The translations under genes and the position numbers were made by a program. Source: Pycnopodia helianthoides (lineage: Eukaryota > Echinodermata > Asteroidea > Forcipulatida > Asteriidae). Taken from it: a stretch of DNA of 64,000 bases. The notes below the pieces were generated by a model. It saw only the letters and a list, made by a program, of their open reading frames with translations, ran no database searches and was not told the origin of the DNA. Of this stretch, positions 37,050-50,300 are shown piece after piece. The stretch is taken from contig CM063252.1 of NCBI GenBank assembly GCA_032158295.1, positions 18,992,036-19,056,035 of the forward strand. Direction: 5' to 3'. The first letter of the stretch is position 1. Each line of letters opens with the position of its first letter.

Positions 37050-37995
37050 ATTATACTGTTCATGTGCCATGATACCAGCTATGTATGAATGTTCATTATT
37101 ATTAATATTTAACACCCAAGACTTAATTTTTTGAAGAATTTTCCATGTGATATTAAATGAATATGAACACAAAGACAGGGCATCAAATATTTCTTTGAGT
37201 AAAAAAGCAAATCTACTCCCAAACCCCACATGTTATACGGACATTACTAACAATCCTAAAGCCACATCTTATGCAGTGTCCAGAGAAAAGTATCTTGTCT
37301 GGATCAACAGCTGTCATTGTAATGCAATGACCATTGCAAGGTTAAGACAATGAAATGGTGTCTCATGTGTATTTTGCTGATAAGTAACACAAGTCTGCCC
37401 CAAGGATTTAGATGTACAGGTACATCATTCTCTTGGGAAAAGAGGGTGGGCCAAGTGGGAAAAGGAAAGTGGGTCAAAATCAAAATCTCACTCAAATTGC
37501 CATTGCTCATACTGTATATCAAGACGGGTGAGGATTCCACAGATATGATAATTGACTGCTGGCATTTGATATTACATCAATTGACAATATTCCATAGAAG
37601 CCAGTTCCCATTCATATCACCCTTTCTCTACGATATTACAGTCACTGGATCATCCTTTCAGTAATTGTGCCAGCCCTAACGATGAACGATCACTCATATA
37701 CAGGAAACATACGGAAGTAGAACACAAATAAGCCTTGTGCAAATAAGGCCTGCTTCCCTTCTCCTAAACCCTTTCATTTATCAATACTGTTAGTTTGCAA
37801 CCAAATTACATTAAATTAGATTGAAGCATAGGCATGTTGAGTGATTACACTGTGTGTAAGAATAAGAAAAAGGAACTCACATTGAGGGGGAAAAAACCAC
37901 CCTCTGAAATTTAGGTTCAATAAAGCTTCCTTAGTGCAAAAACTGATTTTTCCTCTGATACTGTCACTTTTGTTTGACTCAGTGCTGCTTGATTA
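37050..37995. other. non-coding stretch
   Basis: No gene or element recognised; the 104-codon frame at 37350-37664 shows no domain. Confidence 0.35.
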
Positions 37996-37999
37996 AATT

Positions 38000-38062
38000 T
38001 TTGATTACAACCAGCATAGAGTAAGGAGTCTCTGTCCTTACTCTATGCAACCAGTAATCAAA
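38000..38062. ncRNA. long hairpin, possible small-RNA precursor
   Basis: The arms are TTTGATTAC (38000-38008), AACCA, then GCATAGAGTAAGGA (38014-38027); a 7-nt loop GTCTCTG; then TCCTTACTCTATGC (38035-38048), AACCA, and GTAATCAAA (38054-38062). This gives a 14-bp perfect inner stem and a 9-bp perfect outer stem separated by a symmetrical 5x5 mismatch. Size and shape are close to a microRNA precursor, though the perfect 14-bp stem and large internal loop are not typical. It could instead be a small inverted-repeat insertion or a cruciform site. The structure is symmetrical, so the strand is undetermined. Confidence 0.3.
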
Positions 38063-38069
38063 GATATGA

Positions 38070-40985
38070 TGTAAACCGCGCTAGTTTGTCCTGGTTAGTC
38101 TTGGAGTGCCTAAACCGCATTGTCTATTTATGACCAACATTTGTCAACTGAATCATAGTTTTACTTGTAAGAAACTGTAATCAGCATAATATTTGAATGT
38201 CTGATTAGTTTGTCTCAATGCAGAAAATTGTGTGTAGTTACTACATGAAAACATTATTTTACAGTAATTACTTTCAATTACCAAATTGGCAGAAATTGCA
38301 TGTCTACAGCCACGCTAACACATCCAACAAAAAAGTAATACAGATGACACTATGAGGGATCCCTTATTGCATCCTACATTGTAGATTGCATCCCCAACCC
38401 TTGAATTTCTTTACAACAACGTTGATAAGTATTGCAAAAAGATTCTTCTGATGGTTAACTGACGTCACACCATGTAAGTAAATGTAACATGATGCATTAC
38501 ACATCCATTAGTTTTGCTATTCACAACTGAATTTCAGACTTCGAATCAGGCCAATTACAGTCTTCAAAGGCAATTGTAAAATTGGTGTTTACTGTATACA
38601 TGTTTATGTATAGCATGCTGTATTTCATTTAATATGTAGCTGCTCCAATTTCGATGGCATGATTTCCCCTGCGCAAGTAACCAATTCCCACTTCTAATTT
38701 TCATAGCTCACAAATTTCGTCCCAGCGCAAAACATTTCCCATCCCAATTGTGATCCTGGATTGATTTTCTCTCCCCACTATCCCACTCAAGGTCAAAATC
38801 TTTCCCCGAGATAACTGTCACATCCCAAGATAGCCGTCATATATGTCAACTATCTTGAAATCATCTATGTTTTTCTTCTCTCCTTACCTTGATAGGCCAA
38901 CGGTAAATATTGACACAGGATCCAAGATGCACCACCAAGGACAAGGACAAGATGATGGTGGATTGGCATCAGGCAGGCCAGTCAGATGGTTGATGTTCAT
39001 CAAGAGAAGGAAGAGGGTGTGAAAAGAAGGGGCATAGAATATGGGTGAAAGTGAGAAAATGAGGTTGAAGATGGTGTGGGGATAGTGGAGAACAGGCACC
39101 AAAAGAAAAGGGAGAAGGAAAAAACTGTTAATATCTTTCAACAGCACAGTGTAATTTGCATGGAAAATGCATTTTGAACCTCTGAATATATACTAAATTT
39201 GCCTAGTGGACTACATATAACAAATAAGGTTTTCAAAATGGCTCACCTTTAAACATTGCAGACTATATTTTTGTTTTAACAAGCCCAGTACCCCCAGCAC
39301 TTAGCTCTCAACAACTATCAGCCATTTAATCTTTCAAAAAAGAAGAACAATCGATTGAGATAATGGACAAGACCTCCACATACATTATTTCTTCATACAT
39401 ATCTTCTTAATCCAAACCTAATTACTCTGCCCTTGACTTACGTTCGATATTTGCACCCAGAGATTTTTCAATGGCCAAATTTGCTAAGTACAAATAGAGG
39501 AACACATTTCCATATTCAGTAGGTTATCTTATGTGTAACCCAATCCCCTCGAAGTATACAAGTCCAGCACATACGCCACTCATACATGTAGGTAGATATT
39601 CTTTCATGCTCAATAACCCTTCGATCAATTCAGCTATCCCTATCTTCAGCAGGAAATGCAAGTATAAAATGTAAGTCCAGCTGCCGATTGTAGGCAAATC
39701 AGAATTTATACGTTCTATGAGGAGTCCCTCTGCTGAAGCAAGCATCGGGGACCCCTTCAACGACTTGTGCGTGACATTCTGCCATCAACATACGCAGTCC
39801 ACCGAGTGATAACATTCAGGTGCTGTTTTTCTGCCCCCCGGGTTTCCAGCATCAAAATCTGGTAAATCGGGCGATGGAAGGGGATAACTCGGTTAGCAAA
39901 CAGTCAATTACGGGACCATTGAAAGTTATACCACAACCTTGAGTGTTTTGTGTCTGCACAAATCTAAAATGTTCAATAATCTGAAATAACTTTTTCACTA
40001 AATGCTTTGAGGAACAATCAGGTTGATTAATTTTGTATTTTGATTTGCAACTTTTGATACTTCAGAGAAGAAGCCTTACTTTAACTTGACACTACAGTGA
40101 TTTCTTTCGGACAAAAGAGGTAATGGAATCCAATGGGACTGTTTTGAACATAGATTGTAAGAAAAGAAATCTGTTTGAATCCTCCAAGCTACATGTACTA
40201 CTCTCTCAATGCATAGGTATGCAATGATAAAGGATAGAGTGTGCGATGTTCTGCAAATGATATCTATCAAAGATATTTATCAGAGATCAATGATTGTCAA
40301 AGTGTGCTGACAAAATATACATGCCTGATAACTCAATCTTCACCCGACACTATCATACCCTTTCTTCAAGACAAAAAAGGCACTTTTATCACTAATCAAA
40401 AATTGATTTCTGTCTTATGCCATTCTTCATTGTACACCATAATTTGGATTCCCACCAGTTGTTTATTTTAATGTTGGCACACATGGTGTTTGCATTAGAA
40501 CAAATTTTGTGCACTACTTTTTTGTTGTTGAGGAACTATGCAAACATTTTTCCAAATGTTGTTTGCTCCTTCTGCAGCTTCTCTCTATCCATCAGCCTAC
40601 CATCTTGACCATTAGCCACACCCTGAGCTGCAATCAAACTGCCTGTGCTCTTAAAATGTGTTACAGGAGTCACAATTTCTGAAGCATTGACAACTCTATA
40701 AAAGATTGGCTCTCATATTCAATGATGCATATCACTCCTTCATGCTGGCGGAGGCCTATTTACATGTATAGCCTCTCCATAATGTATCTGAGATGTATGG
40801 TGTCTGTCTCTTGCAATTTGTAGTTAAATGATGAGATAACATGAATTTTGCAGATGGTTCCACAGTGCAGGCACAGGTTAGCACAAATCTATGATGGACA
40901 GTAGAAACATGAATTCTGACAGCGTAAATTGACAGAAGGTTCAGATTATACACATAGCGTGTGTACATTTACATGTTTTTTAAAT
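38070..40985. other. non-coding stretch
   Basis: No supported gene. A full TGACGTCA is at 38460-38467. The minus-strand frame 39524-39760 (78 codons) has a hydrophobic stretch but no other support. The bases at about 39700-39900 are relatively CpG-rich. Confidence 0.35.
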
Positions 40986-40992
40986 CATTTAA

Positions 40993-42266
40993 AGAGCGGC
41001 TCTACGATGCTCTGAAGCATTTTGTATTTTCTATTTTTCCAACAGATAGAGTCCACAAGAAATAGAAACAAATTATTATGAGTCCCTTACCTCACAATAA
41101 AACAGGGTAAAAATTTCTTTTCTCCAAAACACTCCCAGCCAAAAATCTGAAAAACATGAGGTCAAACAAACCATGTGACAAAGGACTTGTGACATCATCG
41201 GTGGCTTGTTGATTTGAACTTGCCTATATGTATGTACAGAGCCAATGCAATTACACACCCAAACTTCACCATTTACAATCAAAACGGCCGTGAATGTGAC
41301 TCTTCAAAGGACGATACAACAGGCACATAATCAGCAAGCTAATTTTAAGCGGATTTGTGATTTGGTGATTTTATTTCTGTTAGAGGCAAGGCAATTCTAC
41401 AGCTCTGCTTGATTTTAGTACATCGATCTACACGTCAATTACTTAGTACATTAGTACAATCCTAACATATACATGTACATGACAATGCACTACACGGTGC
41501 TTAGCCTGTTTCAGTTACACAGTTACCTGACCGATTGTCCGGTTATACACGTTTACATTTTTACGGTTTGTAATAATCGTTGAAAATTTCACTCAAAGGT
41601 GCCATGAAATTCAGACGACATTGCGATCATGGCACTTCATGGCCGAGCGGTCAAGCACACTGGACTCAAGCTCTGGTGTTTCTGATCAGCAGAGTGTGTG
41701 TTCAAATCCCGGTCCTTAAGCAAGACACTTAACCATTATTGCTTGGTCCTTCGGATGGGACAAAAAGCTGTAGGTCCCTTGTGCTGTATAATGCCTGAAA
41801 AGACCTGTTACACTTATTGCTAAGAGGAGGGGTTTGCCTCGGTGTTTCTGGCAGTGGCTGCTGAATGCGCCGCAGCACCATGTAAACCCTTACAAGGTGT
41901 TACATAAATGAGTCTCATACTTCAAAAACTTCACAAGTTTCTGTCTGGATAGAAATAACTACACATGTAAGCTTTGTTTTACAAAAATGACACAAAAGAT
42001 TATTTTACTGTTTAGTGCAAAATTTATTTCTTCTTGATTTTGTTTTGTATTAAATGCTGACCATGTGTTTCAAGCCACCTATGACGTCAAGGAGTCAATG
42101 CATGTCGATATCACGGATAATCAGTTTTTGACTTTCGGCTGAAAAAGTCGCACGGAGAGGTACATTTTTTACTTGAAATATTTTCTACTAAATACAAATT
42201 TTAAGTGTAAAATATTACTTAATAAAGGTATAAATTCAACTATTAAGAGTATCTTAGAGCCACTCT
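40993..42266. mobile_element. TTAA-flanked non-autonomous DNA transposon, family 2
   Basis: The left end is AGAGCGGCTCTACGATGCTCT after TTAA (40989-40992). The right end, read on the other strand, is AGAGTGGCTCTAAGATACTCT, before TTAA (42267-42270). These 21-bp ends match at 18 positions. The interior has no transposase-length frame, so it is non-autonomous. It is interrupted by a tRNA-Leu-type SINE at about 41631-41915, which must have arrived later. A complete TGACGTCA lies inside at 42082-42089. The TTAA target and AGAG end fit Kolobok-like or piggyBac-like elements; I cannot decide between them. Confidence 0.75.
41631..41915 (+). mobile_element. tRNA-Leu(CAA)-derived SINE, different tail, nested
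   Basis: The head has box A TGGCCGAGCGGTCAAGC, the anticodon loop CTCAAGC (anticodon CAA) and box B GTGTTCAAATCCC. It is followed by TCCTTAAGCAAGACACTTAA and CATTATTGCTT, as in the 36768 copy. After about 41745 the sequence differs from the other two SINEs and includes GGTCCCTTGTGCTGTA, GCCGCAGCACCATGTAAACC and AGGTGTTACATAAATGAG. This is a second subfamily with another tail. It sits inside the TTAA element 40993-42266. The right boundary is approximate. Confidence 0.75.
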
Positions 42267-42274
42267 TTAAAGTA

Positions 42275-43640
42275 CTGAATGACCTGTGCATTGTAAATAT
42301 GTACATAGCGCTTGTAGCTCATAAGCCATTCTTCAATTTCTGATCGTTTACATTCTTTTTAATAGGTACTTCCAATCATTTTGCAAGTTACATTTACCTG
42401 TGAATCTATCATCTATTCCCAAATCCATCATAAATAACACAAATTTTGCTGAGACGAGAAAAAATCACATCATAATACCCATGACTAAAAAGTTTTTTTC
42501 TCTTTCACAAGTTACTTCAAATTCTTTCTCAAGTTACTTCAAATTAAACTTCCAAAGATTTAAGTAATGGCTGAGCCAGGAAGTAATTTTGAAGTGTTAT
42601 TTCTTGCCAGTGGGAGTGAAGTGAAGAGTGACACAAATTGCAGAGGGCAATATTTTTTGGGTGACAAAATTTTACCTTAGTTAATGCTCTCCTACAGGGC
42701 ATATTTTCACACTATTTCTTCATTTATCAACTACTGCCAATCTATAATGACTTATCAAATGAAAAACCTGGAACCTCATAAAAACTTTCATAAAAATCTA
42801 TATGGACTTCACTACTGAGGGGGTAAACTTGGTGAAAAGCAAACCATTGCAATGGCTGGTTTTTCCATTTAGTATCTTGGGAGTTAGTAAGAGTGATGCA
42901 CTTTATATTTGAAATCTAAATGCTGAACACATGTTGTTTATAACTGTTATTTAAATGTTATTTTTTACAATAAAACATACAAATATAATTTTTGTTGGTT
43001 TAATACCAACTTCTATACATGTAAATATCCATGTTAGGGTACTATGTAATATCCATGTTTAGGGTTACTATGTAAATAATGACTATAAAGAAGAATTTTC
43101 GGGACAGGATGCTGCTCTAATAAAAAAAATTAGCATTTTTAAAGGACTCTTATTGATACTAAATTGAGAAATCTAAAGTATGTACTTACATTCTTCCACA
43201 ATTTTTCCACAATTTTTCCACAATTTTAAATAGCAATGTGCCACCGAGCTAACCTAAATAACTGACCGATCAATGTTTCAGTCCCTTATCAAACTTGCGA
43301 GTCTTTAATGACAATTTATTGGAAGGGTACATGCACATGTACCTTGGCTTGATGTCATGGCCTGGCGTTTATTGGACTACATCACCTGAAGGGTCAATTT
43401 TAATACTCAAACCAATGCCCATATTAAATTAGAAAATGACTTTCTTAAGGCTATGAATCAATTGACCACCACTTAGTGTGCATAAATATAGTTTGCAGTG
43501 TCGTATGTACCTTGAAACTGAAGAAATACAGTGATGGATCAAATTATATTTAGCAGACCATTTAGGCTATAGGATAGTTCTGTGCTCTGATATACAAATG
43601 TGCGATTATTATTCATTTTATGCAATGGTAAAAGCTTAAA
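42275..43640. other. non-coding stretch with small tandem repeats
   Basis: A unit of about 30 bp is repeated at about 43018-43077 (..ATATCCATGTTAGGGT..ACTATGTAA..), and a 12-bp unit TCCACAATTTTT occurs about three times at 43195-43226. No gene seen. Confidence 0.5.
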
Positions 43641-43647
43641 AGTGGAA

Positions 43648-43995
43648 TGAAAATGTCTTTGGTTTCTTTCATGGCCTATCTGAAGGCAATGTTCAAGAAG
43701 CCAGTTTGGTTTGCACAAACAAATATGTTGCGGGTAATTGTGCAAACCAGAGTATTAAACCTTTAATATTGTGCTGAAAACTAAGAAAAAAGAACTTTCT
43801 ATTCAAAGTGAGCGAATTAGAACGCACGAAAGAGCTTTGGTAAATTTAATTAACTCCATACTGAATAGAAAAACCTATAAAATGAAAGATGCCAGCTCAA
43901 TCATTCATCTATTGACATTTAATTTTGACAGCTCCTGTAAAACTACCATCAGAGAAGGCCTGTCACGTTTTAAGGAGTTGTTCGCTGGAGAATAA
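43648..43995 (+). pseudogene. two adjoining open frames, possible frameshifted exon
   Basis: One frame runs from ATG at about 43648 (MKMSLVSFMAYLKAMFKKPV...) to a TAA at about 43764. A second frame, opening at 43759 in another register, runs 78 codons to TAA at 43993-43995 (..ELSIQSERIRTHERALVNLI..KDASSIIHLLTFNFDSS..RFKELFAGE). The second has no ATG near its start and no good acceptor, so it could be the end of an exon or the continuation of the first frame after a small deletion or insertion. Its composition (charged, leucine/isoleucine spaced as in helices) is protein-like. No family is recognised. A TTAA MITE lies about 125 bp downstream. Chance remains a real alternative. Confidence 0.2.
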
Positions 43996-44120
43996 GTTCT
44001 TTTGTACATTGGTCTTTTATTCCAAAGGTTTCGCTTAAAAATTCAGAAGCACTTTTTAACCGATGATTGATTACATTTTGTGTAGGAGTCTTTTTTTGTT
44101 TGTTATTATTTTGCAGTTAA

Positions 44121-44496
44121 AGGAACATTACAGAATTGGTTTTTGCTAACAAAACAGTTGCTGGCAGTGTAAGCACTTTATGTAATCCACCATATACATA
44201 AACTGACAAACCTGTAGAAGTTTGAGATCGATCGGCCATCTGGGTCACGAGAAAATAGTGAAAAACCGATTACACATTTGCATGAAATCATATAGGTTCA
44301 ACAAATGAATAAAACGCTCACTGAGCGATAAACTCCAATCGGAAAATTAGTTTATTCATTTCTCATCAAATATGGCATTTCAGACAGAAATATTTCAAGG
44401 GATGTTTTCTACTATCATCATCATTAGACCGTGTAAGTTTTATGTAAATCTGTGATCAAAAGTATATTTTACAATTACCAATTCTGTAATGTTCCT
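44121..44496. mobile_element. TTAA-flanked MITE, family 1 copy 2
   Basis: Bounded by TTAA at 44117-44120 and 44497-44500, with perfect 20-bp terminal inverted repeats (AGGAACATTACAGAATTGGT). It matches 18595-18971 along its whole length. Inside, CGCTCACTGAGCG at about 44315 forms a small hairpin that is mutated in copy 1. It is the better preserved copy of the two and has no coding capacity. Confidence 0.9.
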
Positions 44497-44504
44497 TTAA
44501 TATT

Positions 44505-47270
44505 ACTGGCAACCAATGCTATTTTCACATGAAAAGTTCAATGGAAAATAATGCAGCTAATTTGCAGCGAGAAAGCCAAATAAATAATGAGTGAGTTAAC
44601 TAATTGTCAACAATCGATTGTTCATTGATTTCTAAACTTAAATAACCAAAGCCATTACTCAATTGTTTCAAGTCAGATATACCAATGAATTATAGATTTT
44701 CTAGTGCTCTAAATATTACTAATGACTGAAAACATCAAAAAATATTTATAAAATAAGTAAATTGAAGATTATTTTTATTTTAGTACAGAAAAATAAAGGA
44801 ACATGTATATATATATAATGTAAAAAAAAAAAATTTTAAAGGGCGAAAAGAAGAAGTTAAACCTGGTTATAAAATGTAATAAGGTTCCTCCCAACCACCT
44901 GGAAAATTTCCCCTTGCGTCTTTGGACTTGAAGCTGTGAATACAGTAGTTTGCATCCTATGCTTACACATACTGGATTGACACAGGGTGCCCAATGTAGT
45001 GGAATGCTGCCAACTCATACAAAAGTGCAGTGCACCACAAATTCTTTACAGAAATACCAGGAATGAGCATAATTATTGTTTTCATACATTTAAAGGCCAC
45101 ACTAGATATATGCTGGTTGGAGACAGCTGTAATTTGACACTTCAAAGGCAAGAAGCATCAATGGTCTAACATTGGCAAGATTGCTTCACACACATGTAGA
45201 ATTACGTTTAAAATAATTGGTTTAAGAAAGAAGTGTAACATTAATATCCATTTAAAGCAACAGCAAATAATCAGTATTCTTTTGTGGTAAAACTACTTCC
45301 ATGGGTATGTTTGTTCTATCTGATTTTAGAAAACAACAAGAATAAAAACATTGAAATTTTGAACACCTTTGCCAGGCCTAAACGAAGTACACATGTAGGC
45401 CTACCAAATAAATACCTGGATATTAGAAATTTTCTTTCAAATGCTACAAAGCATTCTTTAAAAAACAGAACAGAGTATCATTGATTGACACTTTCATAGA
45501 AAAAAGAAGAAGGAAAGAACATTCATCAGGTTCTCCAAAAGCACTGAAAATCAGATGACAAAATTAGATAGCACAGACTTCTCTGAGCATTCAAGAAGGA
45601 CTTGGAAAGAAAGAATAATGGTTAACGGCTAAAGCTATAAATTGATGTATGGGACATTATGAATAAATCATGACTTATGCCTCAAGTAAAAGTACTGTTT
45701 TTCTCATGTATACATATAAAAAGTCTTGCTAACCAATTCTCGTGACATATTAGGTTAGCAGCTAGAAACTGGACTAATGGATAGGATTAGAGTGCCCAAA
45801 ATGGGTTCAGAAATTAAACGTAGTGTAGTCATTTGACATACATTCATATTTTAAGTAATTTGTTCTATTGACCACTGAACCTAGCCAGGAGTCCTTGCAA
45901 ATATTGTGGGATGGTTTTCTTTGTTCAATCTGGCAGATCTAGCATCTACCTGTACTTTAATAATTGGCAAAAGCCAGAGGCAAAGCCAAAGTTACTCAAT
46001 TTGGAAACAGCCAAAGTTACAGCTTTAACAACTTATTTCCAAGAATGTTGCAGTCGGACAGTTATTACAATGGTAACTTCCTCTACACACTAGACTATTT
46101 GACAGAAATACTAAGGCATCAACTGTATTCGGACTTCAGTAGAACAAATGAATAGTACTTATACTATTCAAAACCATTTAAGTTAAGTCTCATTGGCAAA
46201 CGGTATTGTCTCATGTCTAGTATTTTACCAGAAGAAGTAAACAGCATTTGTTTAAATCAAGAATTTTCAAATTGTGTTTTAGTGTTAGGATGATATTACA
46301 TCAAAATTCCAACAAACTCCTAATTGATCTATTTTTGACACAATACTCCCAACAATAGTAATATCTTTGGACAAAGTCCAAAGATGACACTTGAAAGGAA
46401 AGGCAAGTGCGTATAAAGTCGATAATAAACCCTTGATTATCGCATCAGTAGGTCAGTAATTTTTGATGCGTAATTGTTGTGTACATTCTGACCTTTGGCT
46501 CCTACTTATGGTTCATTTATTATGTATTTCAAACCACTAATATTTCTAATTGGCTGTAAGGGCTCATAATTATGTCTGGTCATACATCTGATAAATTCCG
46601 ATTATAATTTCTTTTTCAAAAAAGAAAGCTATTAATTATTTTGAATTAATGGAAAATTACAGATTGTGCTATCACCTACATTTTAGTTATAATTAGTTAC
46701 TTCTTTGTACAGCAACATTTTATGCCTACATGTACATAAAGGAATAATTCTTTCTACAAATATGACTAAAAAGGGATCAATATTAGGAGGGGGTTATGGT
46801 TTATTAGTAGTTGATTCAATGGTTCAATCTACACAATGAGAGAACTATGAAAAGGAACACAGTATATATCAAATTAAGAAGGAAATGCCTCTGTTCTTAA
46901 AACAAAAATTCAAAAGTTGTCCATACAATTTTCTTTAGAACAAAAACAAAAATCCGGCCACCTGTAAAATAACAATAAAGGACCACAGACAAGTTGCCAT
47001 AACAATAAAATACTAATGAGACTGTAACCAGTCCCCTACATTGGAATCCATTAGCAGTAATATGAACCACTTCTAATTAATTAAGAGTCCATTATGGAGC
47101 AATTACCCATAATCTAAAGGTTTTAAGGCAACTACCAAGGTTGCATAGATTTTGTGTGAGCTGACCATGCAGCTATTAAATTGGACTAACATGTAATTGA
47201 AATAAAAAACAAATAACGGAACAGCTATAAGACTGTTACCGGGCCTTTTCTCAATTAGTAATTTAGAACA
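44505..47270. other. non-coding stretch
   Basis: No supported gene. Contains (TA)6 at about 44807 and the hairpin at 46363-46385, listed separately. Confidence 0.4.
46363..46385. repeat. perfect 10-bp hairpin
   Basis: ATCTTTGGAC and GTCCAAAGAT are exact reverse complements with a 3-nt AAA loop. Confidence 0.6.
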
Positions 47271-47298
47271 AATTATTATTATTTTTTTTGGGGGGGGG

Positions 47299-47395
47299 TC
47301 ACTGAATTAGATTTGAGCTCTTATTGGGCTAAACAAAATATTGGAGGGGAGGAATCACTGAATTAGATTTGAGTTCTTATTGGGCTAAACAAAAT
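47299..47395. repeat. 56-bp tandem duplication
   Basis: The block TCACTGAATTAGATTTGAG.TC through GGGCTAAACAAAAT recurs after 56 bp with one substitution over 41 bp. It lies directly after a T8G9 tract at 47282-47298, suggesting slippage or a repair event there. Confidence 0.9.
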
Positions 47396-47399
47396 GAGG

Positions 47400-50300
47400 C
47401 GTTTATTTATTATTTTTTTTGTGTGTTCTTTTACCACATCACACAACACCAATCATTTATATGTTTTTTGAAAAACAAAAAATTTAAACAAGATGCAAGA
47501 CTTCAAGACAGCAAAGGTTTGGTGACCTTGGATGAGGTCAAGAGTTCTTGTAATTTGAGTTTCTGTAAACAGTTCTGTTACTCCCTACTGAATGGAAAAT
47601 GCTGAGCAACTAATGGGGAAGAGAGACTCTAATGTATCGCAAAGTATAACTCAATTACTGATAATAAAATACTGTTGTGTGAAAAACAAGATCCACTCCA
47701 AGCACTGCATATACTGATCATATTATGAGACTCTAAGTCTAATGCATTGAAAAGTTCTTTTCTGATTAAAAGGACACTTTTCATCTAGATACATTTAGCG
47801 GGAAAACAAAGACCCAAGGTTGGGGCTGACAGAATTGCCAAACTATTTCAAAATAATTTTACTTCGAACACGGTTGAAGCACATTACAGAAATTTTGAAA
47901 GAATAATGCACTTTATTTAGTAAATTCTTTTTTAAGTGTGTGGGAGCACTACTATTGTATTTACAATGATAGGAATACAAATGTTACTTTGAGTGACCCA
48001 AGGTTAGGACTGAAAAAAGAAGAATTTCATTGTTTCCCCCTTTTAAATGGCTGATCTCAAACAAAATCTTAGAATTAACTGTGACCTTCAGCATGTGTAT
48101 TCAAGTAACAACTGCCCAATATCGAGTACACACTGTACCAATCACTTTTAAATGTATAAATTTGATAAGTTAAACAACAAATCAAGCTTTGTGACCTCGC
48201 TATGTAATTCACTATGGATGTTTGGGTGGATTTTTAAATGATACCCCAATACGAAAATATTGAAATTGTGAAAAAATTAAAATTCTGATATTGTGTGAAT
48301 GCTAAGAAATGTGGGTGGAAAAAAATCATGATTGCAAAGTATTTGCATGTTATTAAAAAGTTGAGTTAGCGATGCACAAAGCCAGGGTTTTTCCATGTGG
48401 AGTGGCTTTTTAAAACAGTTCCCACATTTGTTTTAGAAACAGTTAGCAAATTCACAATATATTTTGCACAATGCTAAGTGAGGAAGACCAAATATACCAT
48501 GATAATAACTATGGGCACTCTAACAAACCGATGTGAATCAAACCAATGTTTATATATATGACATAAGAGCTAAACTTACTTAGGGTTCTAGATTCAATAA
48601 AAGCTAAATCATCACATGATAGATCTTCGTTTCACAGTCCTAACAAGAATGAGTGTATTATACTCTGCTCATGGTAGACACTGCAGACAGACAGGCAGAC
48701 TGTACTGATAAGGGGACAGACAGATAGGGAAAGAGACAGGGAGGAACTGTGGATCTGTGAAGAAACTGACACCAATTAATATGCTCGAATTCATTACTCA
48801 TCTAAGCACAAATAATGAATACCCTTCTCTCGAAACCTGAGCCCCAACCTCAAATATTCTTGAAGCTAGCAAGCCTTCCATGGCAAACATTGCTGTTTGA
48901 AAGAATCCCCTGAACTTATCAATAAAATAATGTCTTTTCACATTCAGTGTATTGTGTTTGAACGGAGTTACTGTTGACTATCTTCAAAATCAAATATCTT
49001 GAGTATACAACTCAAATTTCTGAATGCACTTGAAACATGGATATCCTGTAAATGAAGACTCGTTTGTATTAATTCACTACTGGGTTTCAGTTTACTATAT
49101 ACTCAAACAAGCAACATAATGAATTGTAGAAAAGAAGGCAACTGCGATTTATATATCTTCGCATGACATAAATCTGTCAAGCTTCATTGGATTTCTTAGA
49201 GAGTCAATTGACAGGAAATAAACTGCTTAGCTTGATTTTCATGGATGGGAATAGAAGGGCTTTGTAATCCATGACATGGCCATTGTTAGCCTGTTAACAA
49301 ATTGGTATCCTGCAGACCTACATGTACATTAAAAATAAACGCAAATCAATAAAAATATGAATAAAACTATAAACCACAAATCAAAAAGAACTCTGTCTCA
49401 ATTTTACATTAACCCATTGAAAATCTGACACAAGGATGGGAAGACTGAACACAAACGCTACCCCACAAACATGATGGACAATGAATTTTGAGTCAAACAA
49501 CATTACATGATGACAGACAAGTCATTCAAACTGTACCCTGATTTTTCTGGCCTTCAACAAGTAACCTTGATACAAATCTTATAAGTTAAGACAAAATGCC
49601 TTAATGTTACATTTGATCATAATATTTGTATTTGTCTGAAACCACACAGCATTTGTGGGAAGATGCTTACACACGCGTATGCATGGTTGGCATGTGAAGA
49701 GTTTGAGTATGTGCTTCTCTTGTCCTCCCGCTTCATTCCAAGGATGCTGATGAGCATGTGACAACAACTTGTGCAAACCTGAACATTGAGTTTTCTGTCT
49801 GAAATATTTCTGTATACTTTTGGCACTTCCTTTACAAATACAAGACATCACTAACTGTTTATAAGTTTTTTGTATAAACATTTCCATTCTGTTGTCAGGT
49901 TGTTTATTGATATTGAAACGTGATACATTGGAGACACTTCTGACAGTGATATGTTTCAGTTACCAAGAGTTCAGTTCCAGGCCAGTAACAGAGAGTCAAA
50001 TAAAATTGGCATCTAATCTTAACATTCAGGTGGTCTGTGTAAGAAGGTCATAGTAACTTATGGTAGGAAATTTTGAACTCCTGCCAAGCACAGTTGGGAA
50101 CCCTTCCACCCAGCATTATTAAATAATAATAAACAAACTAATTGAAGTCAGAAGCAATTCACTTGGAAATCCCTAATACCACATGGAAGCCGTGAACTGT
50201 TTGCCATGCATCCCATCATTCTCCCCCTTTTTGATATCAGTATATTAAATTTCATCTACGAAGTTGCTGATTTTGGCAATTATCTTTGCGCTCCACTGAT

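Noticed and set aside
36846..37229. 127-codon minus-strand open frame
   Set aside because: It overlaps the SINE at 36768-37041 and reads through its antisense.
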